Below are positions 11,257 to 22,232 of a stretch of DNA of 64,000 nucleotides, in pieces. The notes below the pieces were generated by a model. That model was not told where the DNA came from and ran no database searches. It saw only the letters and a program-made list of their open reading frames with translations. This stretch comes from Paramyrothecium sp. XJ0827 (taxonomy: Eukaryota > Ascomycota > Sordariomycetes > Hypocreales > Stachybotryaceae): positions 5,518,001-5,582,000 of the forward strand of contig JAJFPB010000003.1 in NCBI GenBank assembly GCA_020881915.1, read 5' to 3'. A program made the position numbers and the translations under genes. Position 1 is the first letter of the stretch; every line of letters begins with the position of its first letter.

Positions 11257-13405
11257 ATGATCATGTACTCAGGGGTGGCAGAGCAGGAACCAAGACCTCA
11301 GGCTTCTGGACCCTCATCAACACCGACCTCAACAACCTCCGGTAGGGGAACAACCCAATCATGCGCTGAGTGTCGACGGCGCCGCATACGATGTGAGGGG
11401 CAACAAGCCCCCTGCCCACAATGCGTATACTATCAAGTTCCCGGCCGCTGCCATTATCCCCAGAGTCGGAGTCGTCAAACTCCGTCGCTCAAGTCCGTAT
11501 CCACCTTCTCACTCATCTACCGACCATTTTGACGCGGCCACAACTGACAAGAAGCAGGGCTTACGCGGACCTGACCCAGGCTCATGGCAAGTGCCGGGAC
11601 ATTCTCGACAGGCTGTTCCCCGACGCGAATGTCGACCGCCTACACATTCTCTCCCGGCGGCAACTCCTTGATCTTTTGGAACACGTCCCGGCGCCTTTGC
11701 CCGAACAAGAAGAGCATCCAGACTCTAGAATAGATGGCTCACCGACGGCTACCATTTTAGACATAGAGGCGTCTCCTTATCAAGAGCACGTTTGGGATGA
11801 GACTCTAGACAGCCAATTTCAATCGCCATCATGCGAAGACGACGTAAATGGATTGTCTGCGCTATTCAAGACAGGCGGCCAATCATACCTCGGTCTATCC
11901 TCAGTCCCAACCATCATGCGTGTGATGGCTCATGTATCCCCTCAACTTCGACAAGCCGTACAACGGAGAGCAGCATCGTGGCCTGTCTATTTGCCATCCC
12001 CGATTACAGTTTCCTCCACCCTTTCTTCATTCGACGAGCCATCGCTCATTGACGCCTATTTCCGGACCGTGCACGCTATCACGCCAATGCTGGATGAACT
12101 CGACTTTCGACAGCGCTATGCGGGCGGAGCGGGCAGTGATGTTCCTGAAAATGTCCGGGGACCTTGGCTCGCTTTACTCAACATGGTCTTGGCAATGGGC
12201 TACGTGGCCGCCAATGACGACACGCAGGCTGGACATGCCCTCTTCTACGGCCGAGCGGCCGAGCACCTTGGCTTCTCTTGTTTTGCAACAGGACACATAT
12301 ACACGCTCCAGGCTCTGATCCTATTCGGCGGCTATTATCTCCACTATGTGAACAAGCCGAACATGGCGAGTGCGGTAATGGGTGCGGCCCACCGCATGGC
12401 TCTCGCCATGGGCCTCCATCGACTCCCGCCCAGAGAGAAGTTGTCTCCAGCTCATCGACATGCAACGGAACGCCGTGCTCGCACGTGGTGGTGTCTGTTT
12501 TGCCTCGATACTTGGGCAGGAACAACACTGGGACGTCTTGAGCTCGGGGTATGGGGCCCGTCGAGCATGTCAGCGCCAGCAGGGCCCAATCGCATTGACC
12601 TCGTAAGTGCCCATAACCCGAGTATGTTTGCCTGTCTTCGCAACGCTAATGATTCCAGGAGTATACCGACATTACCATGAGTGCGAGCGTCTCCTTTTCT
12701 ATTGTGGCGGCTCGCATACAGGACCGAATAGCTCGCTTACCATTGATATCTCCAAGCGAGCTAAAAAGATTCGATGAAGAACTTGTTTCATGGCACAGAG
12801 ACCTCCATCCTGTATTGAGGAGTGGGCTTCAGAGCCCTGAACCAATTCGTGTAGCCTGTCTTCTGCTGCAGTACCGCTACTTGAACCTGAGGATGACTCT
12901 GTACCGGCCATACTTGCTCATCCAGTCCATCAAGGCGAACTCAAAAGACGATCCCCCCAGCGATTACATAGTTGCCACTGCTGATACTTCTTGCGAAATT
13001 GCTCGAGAATCCATGCGCGTCATCACGGAAAATTGGTACCCGAATCAGCTGCTAGCGTGGAACTCTTCATGGTTCTTGTTTCAAGCATCCCTCGTTCTTT
13101 TATTGAGGCTTGTGTCCGGAAACTCCCCCGAGCAGACTCAAAGTTTGGAGGCCTCCGTCATGCAGTGTTTGACGAGCCTCGACCAAATGCGAAGATGGAG
13201 AGGCCCCGTGGCGCAAACACACGACTTGATTTCTTTCATTTTCCACTCCCGTGGGACTGATGAGCACTACTGGGACTTGAATAGCTCACTCCCGAATGAA
13301 GCGCTCATGAATCTTCTTGGTTTTGGCTCAGAGAATGACTGGGCCGGGGATGCAATTGGGAGCTTCTCGCAAGAAGTTTTCGGCCTCAATACTACGCCGC
13401 CATGA
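11257..13405 (+). CDS. Zn2Cys6 fungal transcription factor, 675 aa
   Basis: The N terminus carries a complete binuclear zinc cluster: CAECRRRRIRC, then CPQC and C in GRCHYP, with spacing C-x2-C-x6-C-x5-C-x2-C-x8-C, at about residues 36-66. A fungal-specific middle homology domain follows, with FDEPSLIDAYFRTVHAITPMLD, AMGYVAANDD, GAAHRMALAMGLHR and RARTWWCLFCLD, the usual signature of this regulator class. Three exons (11257-11492, 11558-12602, 12659-13405) are joined by introns of 65 nt (an unusual gtccgt donor) and 56 nt (gtaagt); frames close perfectly as PSLK/AYADL and IDL/EYTD. It is expected to bind CGG-containing sites in the nucleus. It lies between a secreted GH5 enzyme (divergent) and a sugar transporter (convergent), so it is a good candidate regulator of both. 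Confidence 0.92.
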
Positions 13406-13646
13406 CCACGAAAAGCAATCCGAACTGTTCAGAAACCCTTCTTTTACCACATATGATGCTTCTTGCACTTTTGAAAAAGACAATTTATGACTTCTCAGCT
13501 GTTTCCCTTTTGCTTGATGCTTCGCATATCGTTTTCCGGCAACGAGGATGACCTCGATATCGTGTCCCCGCCGCAGGGATTAACATCACCAATGCGAGGG
13601 CAAATTTCTCTCAACCTCTGAACCCTTTGACCTTATGCTGCAAATC

Positions 13647-15484
13647 TCAACGTGCCACCTTGCAAGTGCTTGCCTTGCGCGGATTCTTGGCTTCAAACAC
13701 AACGTCAAGCTCTTCCAATGTACGACCCTTGGTCTCAACGAAGAAGAAATAGATGAACGCACATTCGAAAAGATCCCAGAAAACGAAGAAGACGTAGCTT
13801 TTTCATGTCAGCATCCATCAACGCAGCGCAGGGAGTCACGTACAACCAGTATTTGATGTTCTTCATTGCAGTGGGCGCAGCAAATGTGTTCACAAAGCTG
13901 GCGCACCCGGATGTAATTTGGAAAACCATCATTCCGTTGGCGCGCATGTCATCTAGGCAATTTGTGAGAACAATGCAGCTCGTAGATGTGGTATTGACAC
14001 TTTAACGAAGAAGGATACTTACTCCCAAGTACTTCTGCAGGATAAATAGGCTGCATCGGTGTGAAGCCAAGGGCGAAAACGACCCCAAATAGGAAGATGA
14101 AAGCAATGCTGGTTGAGCTGCTTGGCACGCTTTTTGATTTCTCGTATTCTGCAGCAGTGGCGGCTACAACGGCGAGAGCAATCGACATGCCAATACAGGA
14201 GCCCATAAGCATCTTCCGCCGTCCCACAACGTCATGAAGTCGGGCTGGAATAGTCTATTGGTTAGCGTTCATTATTTTGAAACACAGGAGCCAATTCAAC
14301 ATTCGACATGCCTCCAATCGTGGCAGCAATCCAACCAGTAATGGCGTAGATGGCATTTAGTAACAGCGCCAGGTTCTTAGAAGTAATGCCAACATTTTCC
14401 ATCATGATAGGCAAGTAATAGCTGGCCACATTGTTTCCGGAAAACTGTCCAAACCACGCCATTGTGACTGCAAGCATCAGCCGGTAAAGCCGGGCTCGCG
14501 ATTTGAACAAGGTGCGTAGATCAAAGCATGCCCAGGTCGGTCGGCTTCTTACCTCCTCCAAAGATGCCTCCATCTCGTGCATCTCCATCGCCACGATGGG
14601 GTGTTCTGCGTCGCCGTTGGCATGATGTTTGATGATGAAGGCACGAGCATCATCTTCGTGTCCATGTGCGACTTGCCAACGAGGACTCTCAGGGAGCCAC
14701 CAGCCATCCAGCACGACGATGCTGGGACAGAGGACCTGAAGCCATAGCGGGAGCCTCCACTTGATGTTGCCTTCGAGGTGGCGGCTCGATCCGTAGACAG
14801 CTTCGCCTCCGTCAGCTAGTCTGTCAAGCGTTTGCCTGTATCTCCGTGGGTTTATCCGACGTACCAAACGTGGCAATGATACTGCCCATGTAGTAGAGCG
14901 TATTGTAGATGCCCGCCACCGTGGCTCGGTGCAACGGCGGAGCGATCTCTACCAGCAACACCGGTGCGGCAACCGTGTTGATCGTCGAAAAGAAAGAGAG
15001 GAGAAAGCGGGCGGCGATGAAGGATGGCAGCGTGGGCGCAAGAGCTGTGAATGTGGCTGATGCAATAACCATTGCAGCGCTAATTACCAGCGTCCACTTG
15101 CGGCCCTGCCAGTCGCAGACCCATGTAAACAGCGCGCCTACCATCTGACCTATCTGAAAGATGGAAAAGACAAGCCCTGTTGTGGAGGCTTCTTCACGGT
15201 TGATGTGGTAGTAGTCTTGGTACTCAGACAAGACATTGATAGAACCCATCAAGGAGCCGTCGTAACCTGATTTACCTTTTTAGAATCGATTAAGAACTAG
15301 GGCCCTTAGTAAAGGTGACAATACCGTTCATGGTGGAGCAGAAGTAAATGATGAGGCAAAAAAAGTACAGCTTGAGATGCCCCGGTCCGAAGGGATCAGG
15401 TCGTTGGCCCATTGGGCCCTCCAATGTCGCGGTATCGTTTTGTAGGTAGACAATGTTAGTCTTCTCTTTGTCGGTGACCTCCAT
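13647..15484 (-). CDS. MFS sugar transporter, lactose-permease type
   Basis: Six exons (15325-15484, 14865-15266, 14312-14815, 14023-14244, 13844-13952, 13647-13797) give 515 aa with twelve hydrophobic spans. Typical sugar-porter signatures are present: [10 protein letters not shown] in helix 1, the DWQGRK loop (a variant of D-x-x-GRR), PESPRW after helix 6, the helix 7 region [16 protein letters not shown], a second loop VVGRRK, YPAEVLGNDMR, and [12 protein letters not shown] at the end. The order and wording match fungal lactose permease-like and general hexose/disaccharide permeases at the plasma membrane. The fourth intron (14245-14311) uses a GC donor, gcatgt, and gives [11 protein letters not shown]. 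The second intron's acceptor is ambiguous (14816 or about 15 nt later, both in phase). It converges with the Zn2Cys6 regulator 241 bases away. Confidence 0.9.
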
Positions 15485-16197
15485 ATTCTCGGCTGACGAG
15501 ATTCTTTCGTCGCTTGTACGATAATGTGGTTTCCGCTAGTGTTCATATGGTAGAATGGCATCAAATCAAACAGGGGATTGGTTGCTAAGGCTGCTCCTTA
15601 TTATATGGGCATGCTTTTCCCAGTGACAGATAAATTACCTACCAATCCGGGGTTTTGCAGGGGGGTTACCATGCAGTTGAGACCCATTTCCCTGACATAT
15701 GCCGGCTTATGCAGCACACGGATTTGTTATTGCCGTCCTAGCGCGAAATCCGGCCTCAAGTGGACCATCCTCGCGATATTTTCTGGTCCGACGACAAAGG
15801 CACTATGTCGCACATCCATCATGGCTTGCGAAACAATTTATTGCTGTGTTTTGTCATTGTGTACATGGTGTTCCAGCATACCCATTTCATAAGTTACGGG
15901 TAAGAGGGTTCGTAAGTTGTTACAGTCTCGATCATGTAGTAACAGAGGGTTTCTGTTTTCCAGAAACATTCCTTTAACACGCGTAGAGTGCAAGAAATAC
16001 TGTCCCAAGACCTAAGCCTATGCTCCACCTAAACCATGAACAAACCCTAACTGTAAATGTTTCAATTCAGCAAAGAAGATTGGCAAATTACAGTCGCCCA
16101 TTTGCGGCTGATTTGAGTACATGTAGAAAGTTCCTTTTCAAAGCAGTGCCTTGTATCTCCGAGCAATCTTGCCTGTTTCAATGTGGCTCTCTCGATC
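15485..16197. other. Intergenic, 0.7 kb
   Basis: Region upstream of the sugar transporter and downstream of the next MFS gene. Small plus-strand frames (15578-15892, 15699-15977) show no domain or start context that I can support. No repeat seen. Confidence 0.45.
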
Positions 16198-18059
16198 TTA
16201 TGCTGTAGCATGCTTGCTCCAGCGACGAATTCTCTCACCAAACTGTATCTTATCAGTACTAAGATGATTTGGTAGGACTAGTTCAGCTCACATAGTAGAA
16301 GATGAAGGGTATGGGGATAAACAAGACGGCGAGACCACCAAGCAACGAGTTACCTGGGCCAATTCCAAGTTTGGTGAACATGGTACGCGCCTGTGACAAT
16401 GCACATTAGCATACAACCAGGGAAGCAAAGTCTCGGAGGCTCCTCAGACTGAAGACTTACGAAAAGCGGGAACGATGCACCGAACATTGCACGGAACAAG
16501 GCGCTGCCGGCAAAGACTGATGCGGCGTAGTTGGCATAGGTGATGCCCAGGTAGTTGAACAGCGAATTGAAGAGTGTCACTACGCCAATGGAGAAGAAGC
16601 CCGAGCCAATAATGGGAACAATCCAGTGGATGCTCTCCCGCGACGTCCAACCAAACCAGAACATACAGATTGGGAGTGCGAAACAACCAAGAAAGGTCGG
16701 TGGTAAAACCATTTCGGGCTGAAAGTTATCGGACGTCAGCTTGGGAACAAGGTTTACTTTTATCCAAAAAAGAAAACAGGCTAGTGAGATCAGGCAAAAG
16801 ACTAGGATGCCCATGAAGACCAGTCCTTGTTGACCCGAGTTGAAGCCGTACATCTCTCCAAAGACAATGGGGAATGACTCAAACCAAATGAACAGGATAC
16901 CGTAGAGCAGACCGGCATACAAGTTCATAAGCAAGACGATGGGTTCGGAGAAAGTGAGGGTAAAGGCCCGGCCAAGACGGAGAAGGTCGTCGCGACCAGA
17001 ATGGTGCTCGGCGTCAATGTCGGCCTGACTCTTCAAGCGCTCATTGCCAACGGCCTTTCGCATTCGCTTGGCGCGGTTGTACAGGATGTTGGCGGCGCTG
17101 GTCTCGGGCAAGAGGAAAAACATCATGATAAGCACAACGGCGCAGAGGCATGTGAAGCACCAGATGGTCCAGCGCCAGCCCATTGCTGGGACGAGATATC
17201 CACCGATCAATGGGCCAAAAACGGGACCCATAACACCGGCCGATGACCAGATGCAAAGCAGGTAGGGGACCTTGGTGGGATGATATATGTCTGTAAGAGT
17301 ACCACCGCCGGTCGCAAGACAGGGGCTACCACAGAAGCCCGTGACCCATCGGAAAACGAGGAAGACAGTGACGTTGGGGGCGAACCCGACGGGGAGCTGG
17401 AAGAGGATGAAGGCAAACAGGGTCCAGACGAAGATACCGCTACGGCCGAGTTTTGGCAACTCAGATAGTGGAGACCAAAGCATAGGGCCGACACCATACC
17501 CCCTAGACATGTTGTGTCAATTTCTGTTCCATATGGCATGCAACGGAGGGCCTGATCGGTTGCTCACAGGGTAAAGAGAGAAAGCCCTAGGATGGCTACA
17601 GTATTGCTGACGTGAAACTCATCCATCAAGTCGTGCACGCCGGGGACATAGATGGAGCTGGCAACGTAGACGACGAAGTTGAGGATGCACATCTGAAAGG
17701 CAATCAGATTCTTCAGACCGCCGGACCAGTTTTGGGGGTTCTGCAATAGTCAGTGACAGTACAGAACTTCTGAGATGGGGTGTCACCTCTGGATCATCTG
17801 ATCCATACCAGCCCACCAACAACACATCTGAGTCCCCATTTTGGCCATCAATGAATGGAGCCTGAGGAGAGCCGTTGCGATTGTGACCAATCTTTTGCTC
17901 CTCGTCAAGGGTGCCGACGGGGTTATTATCTGGTGCGCCTAGCTGGACGGCCTTCTTCCACAACGATGGGTCAACTTCATCGGGATATTGGAAAGCCTTG
18001 TTGCCAGTCACAACGCGCACGAATTGGCCAAAGAAGCTGCTTTGCATGTGTAGATGCAT
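16198..18059 (-). CDS. MFS drug/polyamine-type exporter
   Basis: Five exons can be followed from the N-terminal MHLHMQSSFFGQFVR (ATG 18059) to FYYFGERIRRWSKHATA and a stop at 16198. Family marks include DPENPQNWSGGLKN before helix 1 (the DPxNPxNW signature of the DHA1 drug:H+ antiporters), GYGVGPMLWSPLSEL, the antiporter motif C-like GPVFGPLIGGYL, LPETSAANILYNRAKRMRK, and TMFTKLGIGPGNSLLGGLA near the end. These match the FLU1/TPO/CaMDR-like exporters of fungi, which pump drugs, polyamines or metabolites out across the plasma membrane. An upstream ATG at 18146 would add 29 residues. Introns follow DDPE, LFTL, FGASFPLF and FIFYY. The substrate is not determinable. No metabolite-synthesis core enzyme lies beside it. 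Confidence 0.88.
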
Positions 18060-19256
18060 GATGACTGTTTCTGGTCTCGCGGGGCCTATCACGGTGCGCT
18101 GCAGTTTTTGGCCAAGAGGTTCGAATATGAAGCGAGAAGTATTCATTAAATGTGCGAAGAGGATAGCTTCAAGTCTTATTGCTTCTCGAAAAAGAAAAAA
18201 AAGAAAAAGGTTGGTAATTCGGGAACGACAGGCACGAGCCGGCGGCAGGTAGATAGCATGAGGTGCGTGCCTAAAGGAGCCGTTGGTGTTACGGCATACG
18301 GTCTGAGGTACCATTGTAAAATACAGCACTTCATTTGCGCACCAAGTAGCGAACCAAAGGACTCTACGTCCAATAGTACTCGGCGCATTTGTGAGGTCAT
18401 GTCTCTGGCAGCTTTTTCCATTTACATCGGTTTGTGCAACCCAAGGTAAGAAAGCCGATCACTGAAGTCATCACCCTGCAAGGCAGAGCCAAACCCCGGG
18501 CATAAGACTTAGATCCGGCCGCAAATTCCGGAAGCGCAACAATGGCATGCGTTTCGACGCCAAGGGCCCGTGACAATTGCCAAAAGATCGAGTCGCTCCT
18601 AGACCTACATCGAGCGACCAGATGTTTCGGGGAGGCGAGCTAGCTTAGAGGGGTCGGTAACCGACTTCTTGGTCACATAGCCGATGTGCATTATAATTAC
18701 AAAGCGAATCAGATAATGTTCGCAGGGGGATTAAATGTTATTGTCCTTAACGATGACCATTTCGTTGTGATCTTGGTGTAAAACAACCCCATTGACGATG
18801 GACCAGACGTTCTGCTCATTCATGCCCTTTTGTGAAATGCGTCATAACTTTCGCGTGATATTCAGGCGTTTCAAGTAATCCCTCTCGATTCGAATTCCCC
18901 AAAGCATTGGAGCAATATCCTGACAGCACCCTTGAGAAGATCCAATCTTACGGCTGATTCCCTGGGACCACTTCCTAGCCGACCGCGCATACCTACACTT
19001 GGTCGACGAAGTCCATCGAATTCACCGACAGGGCTGTGACATAATACCAAGCATCTTACGCCGGTATGTCGTTTTTCGCATCGCTGCTATCACTTTACAC
19101 CAAGAGGCGCTGCGGAACGGACTGCATGCCGCAATATAGAACTGCCCATGTACCAATTATCTCCTCAGGCCGCGTTTCACAACCACAAAGGCACCCTCTG
19201 AATCCTACCCCTATTAAACCTATTACTCTCCTAAAGCTCCCATTTCCGAGGACTGT
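18060..19256. other. Intergenic, 1.2 kb
   Basis: Upstream of the exporter gene. It includes a purine-rich tract of A and G near 18185-18210 and otherwise unremarkable sequence. Short frames on both strands lack recognisable products. Confidence 0.45.
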
Positions 19257-20910
19257 TCATTCATGAATCCCATTATCCCTGTCCAGCTCTATCAAGATAT
19301 CCTTAGGACATAACAACCTCGATAAGCTCTTTCCCAGATCAAATTCTATGCACCCATCTTTCTCAGATGCCAGTGTCATTGGTTTGGGACGAAGTATATA
19401 CTCCGACACTGCCTGTACGCCAAGCTTTGTCCACTTCCATCCCACGTTATCATGCGGTTCCTGCAATGCGTATCCCTGCAATGCCCTAGGGTTGTAACTT
19501 TGAACCTTTTGTTTGCGGATCCGCACGATGGGATGGAAAAACTCCATTGTAGCACCAGCAGTGCCATCACCGGCGTCTCGGGGATAGTGGCCTGGTGTCC
19601 GGTCACTCTTCCCGAGCAGATAGAAGAAGGCGCCTTGTATTCCGGAAAAATTGCTCACGATGGGGCCGCAACCCCAGCCGTTATTTACTTTCTGCATGGC
19701 GTCCACCCTATTTAGTGCCCGCCGGTGTTTCTCAACCAGGAGCTGGATGGCAGTGACATCAAAGGTGAGAATGCCTGAGAGATTATCAACCTATGGGCGG
19801 AATGTTAGTTTAACAGAATGGCTATAGAGCCAATCAACAGAAGAATACTTACCATCCACGCGAACGCATTGTCGCCGATTTCTTCGTGATCCCCGTGGGA
19901 ACGTGGATCTTCTGCCTGGCCACCAATATTGCCATGAACACCAGGAAACCAGCATTGCTGTAGATCCTTCGAAGGTCCATCTTCGGTCTTATGCCAGAGG
20001 GTAGGTATGAAAGGCAGTCGCTGTTCGTCGATAGCGAGGGCTTGAAAGGCATATTCGACGTCTAGAAATAGTTTAGCTTCGGTAATAACTCGACGAGAAC
20101 TCTCCCTGCTGATATTCACATTTTGAAAGTCTTGTGTTGTGGAAGGCGTACTGTTGGTTAATTCCGATGCCAATTTTTGTTGCAAACTCCACTAACGGCC
20201 AGTTGGGAACTCCCTAGGCATGCAAATTTCAGCCATGTACATTTCTTTTTAATCGGTTCGGCTGCGTTGCTTACCAAAGCTCCAACTGTATCCCACACAC
20301 CGACAACTTTGATAGTGGCGTCTGTTAAGCCTAGCTTCTCCTTATTGTCTAGGTACCATGATGACTTCCTGAAAGGCTCACCGCCTATATTTGAGCGGTA
20401 TGCCTTCCACATGTTCGGGAAGTACTCCATGTTTACTGGAGAGAAAATGCCAACATCGGACACGAGGCCAGCGGTTGAACGTACGGTAAAGGCGCCACGG
20501 GAAAAGCCAAATAAGAAAAGCTCATCGCCCGGCTCATAATTATTGGATAAGAAGTCGTAGAGCTGAAGCACTTCAGCATCAAGGCCCAGGCCGATAGCGC
20601 CTGTGAATATAAATAGCACAGCATGAGCCAAACTACTGAAAAGAACAAAATTGAAGATTCAAGCCAATTACTTACCATATATGGCTTTCTGAATCAGAAG
20701 GTCTCCAGCCCCAAGACCTGACTGGTAGTAGACTATCTGTTGCACAAGAGAGCCATTCGCATCAAGGCCGGTCTTAGAAATTGCTCGAGCAATTTTGGCG
20801 ACGTTAGACGGCACCGACTTGTCACCTTGATCGGAGGAGAGCCATGTGCCGTCCGCACATAGAATTATGCGTTTGTAGTTGGCGGTTTTGTACTTCTCTG
20901 AAGGCATCAT
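19257..20910 (-). CDS. DUF2235 (Tle1-like) alpha/beta hydrolase
   Basis: Five exons on the minus strand (starting at ATG 20910; introns after AIYG, TVGAL, TRLSK and NAFAWM) encode a DUF2235 domain, the catalytic fold shared with the bacterial Tle1 phospholipase family. Visible marks are RIILCADGTWLSSDQ near the N terminus, the nucleophile elbow GFSRGAFTVRS (GxSxG), VVGVWDTVGALG, and later PTLWHK and FPGVHGNIGG, which supplies the histidine-containing catalytic segment. Fungal members are widespread and mostly uncharacterised; a lipase or esterase role in the cytosol is inferred from the fold. There is no signal peptide. The C-terminal exon (19257 to about 19791) completes the domain and adds a less conserved tail. 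All exon joins keep frame, so the gene appears intact. Confidence 0.88.
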
Positions 20911-22232
20911 ATACGTGAGAACAGCGCCAATAGTAAACAGTATCAGAGTTGGTCTTTATTTCGCCTGCAATGCCACCTTGTATTTCATTTCACATGAAGT
21001 AGAGAGGCGTTGCAGAAATACTTGCAACACATCACTCTCAGGCATGATAAATCAAGGCCTTAAGTAGTCATTGTCTTTTATACTAGTTGATTAGCAACTG
21101 TAATAGAGTCTATACGTAAAGTGAAAAAAGGCGACAAAGTCAAGTAAAGGAATCAGAGCGACTGATGGCTGCTGAGTCTATGAAACCTTGGAATTGATGG
21201 CTTCGTCTTTCTGTCCTCTGAGTTTAACCTGCATTCCTTTGCGTTCCATTTTCCCCCCGTAGCTCTCCGTACCTGCAAGGGCCTCCAAACTTAACAACAT
21301 GCTTTAAATTTCTTTCAATCGACTCCCGGGGTAGTTATGCCCATCGCAAGCCATATCGAACTTAACGCTGGAATTTACTAATACAGTGTCTGCCAGAATG
21401 AGTATCCGCCTTTTGTTATTAGAATAAGTGAATCCCGCACAGACCCATAGGCACCACATGCTGCGTACACTGTGCACTTACTAGCCCACTTGTACCCTCT
21501 TTCTGCTTGGCTTAAAGTAGGCCATATGATTCTGCAAGTCATAGTTGGGATACTTTGTGTCACAGTGAAAAGACATTATTCACACTGTCTCTGCCACACC
21601 ACGTCCAGAAATAGCTCTCATTAACATTTATTACAAGACAAAGGGCGGGTACTCATTCCGGCCGACTCTGTACCGTGGAAGCGGTTATATAAGATGGATA
21701 CTATACAGCGAGAATGAGTTTCTATACTTATGTGAGTAGAAGTTACAATAATGCGCGGCTGCGATGTTATTAAGTTTTGAAGAGGCGACCTGGAATGTGG
21801 ATTAATGCTATTGTTCGTATGAAATGACGTAGTGTATAACAAAATTTCACCACCAAACTTTGAAGTAATCTTCAAGTTAAAATTCAGAAGTTCATATGAA
21901 TCCGAAAGGTAGACCTATTTGGTCTAAAAATGGATGAAATTTGACATGTGACGATGAAATAGGGTTGTAAGGTGGTATGATTTAGGATTGAAAGTAGGCT
22001 TTCAGCCCATTGCCCCGTTTACTGAGCTGGAATACTTTTACCAAAAATCGATAACTCATCTGATATGTTCGCTGCTCACCGCTTGCATGTGAATTCAGGT
22101 GAACTTATAACCGCTAACTTGTATGCTTACGGCTCAAGGCGTTTATATCTAGATCACAGTGCCTCAATACGGACCTCAGACCTCGGTCCTGTTATTCTAC
22201 GCCAGAATAGCCATCGCAGCAAAGCCGAAGAT
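20911..22232. other. Intergenic, 1.3 kb, divergent promoters
   Basis: Divergent spacer between the DUF2235 gene and the Ppo-type gene, AT-rich from about 21.4 kb. No coding sequence, RNA gene or clear repeat is recognised. Confidence 0.5.

Noticed and set aside
16198..20910. MFS exporter plus DUF2235 hydrolase as part of a secondary-metabolite cluster
   Set aside because: No polyketide synthase, NRPS, terpene synthase or other core enzyme is present; the only nearby P450 is a relic 7 kb away.
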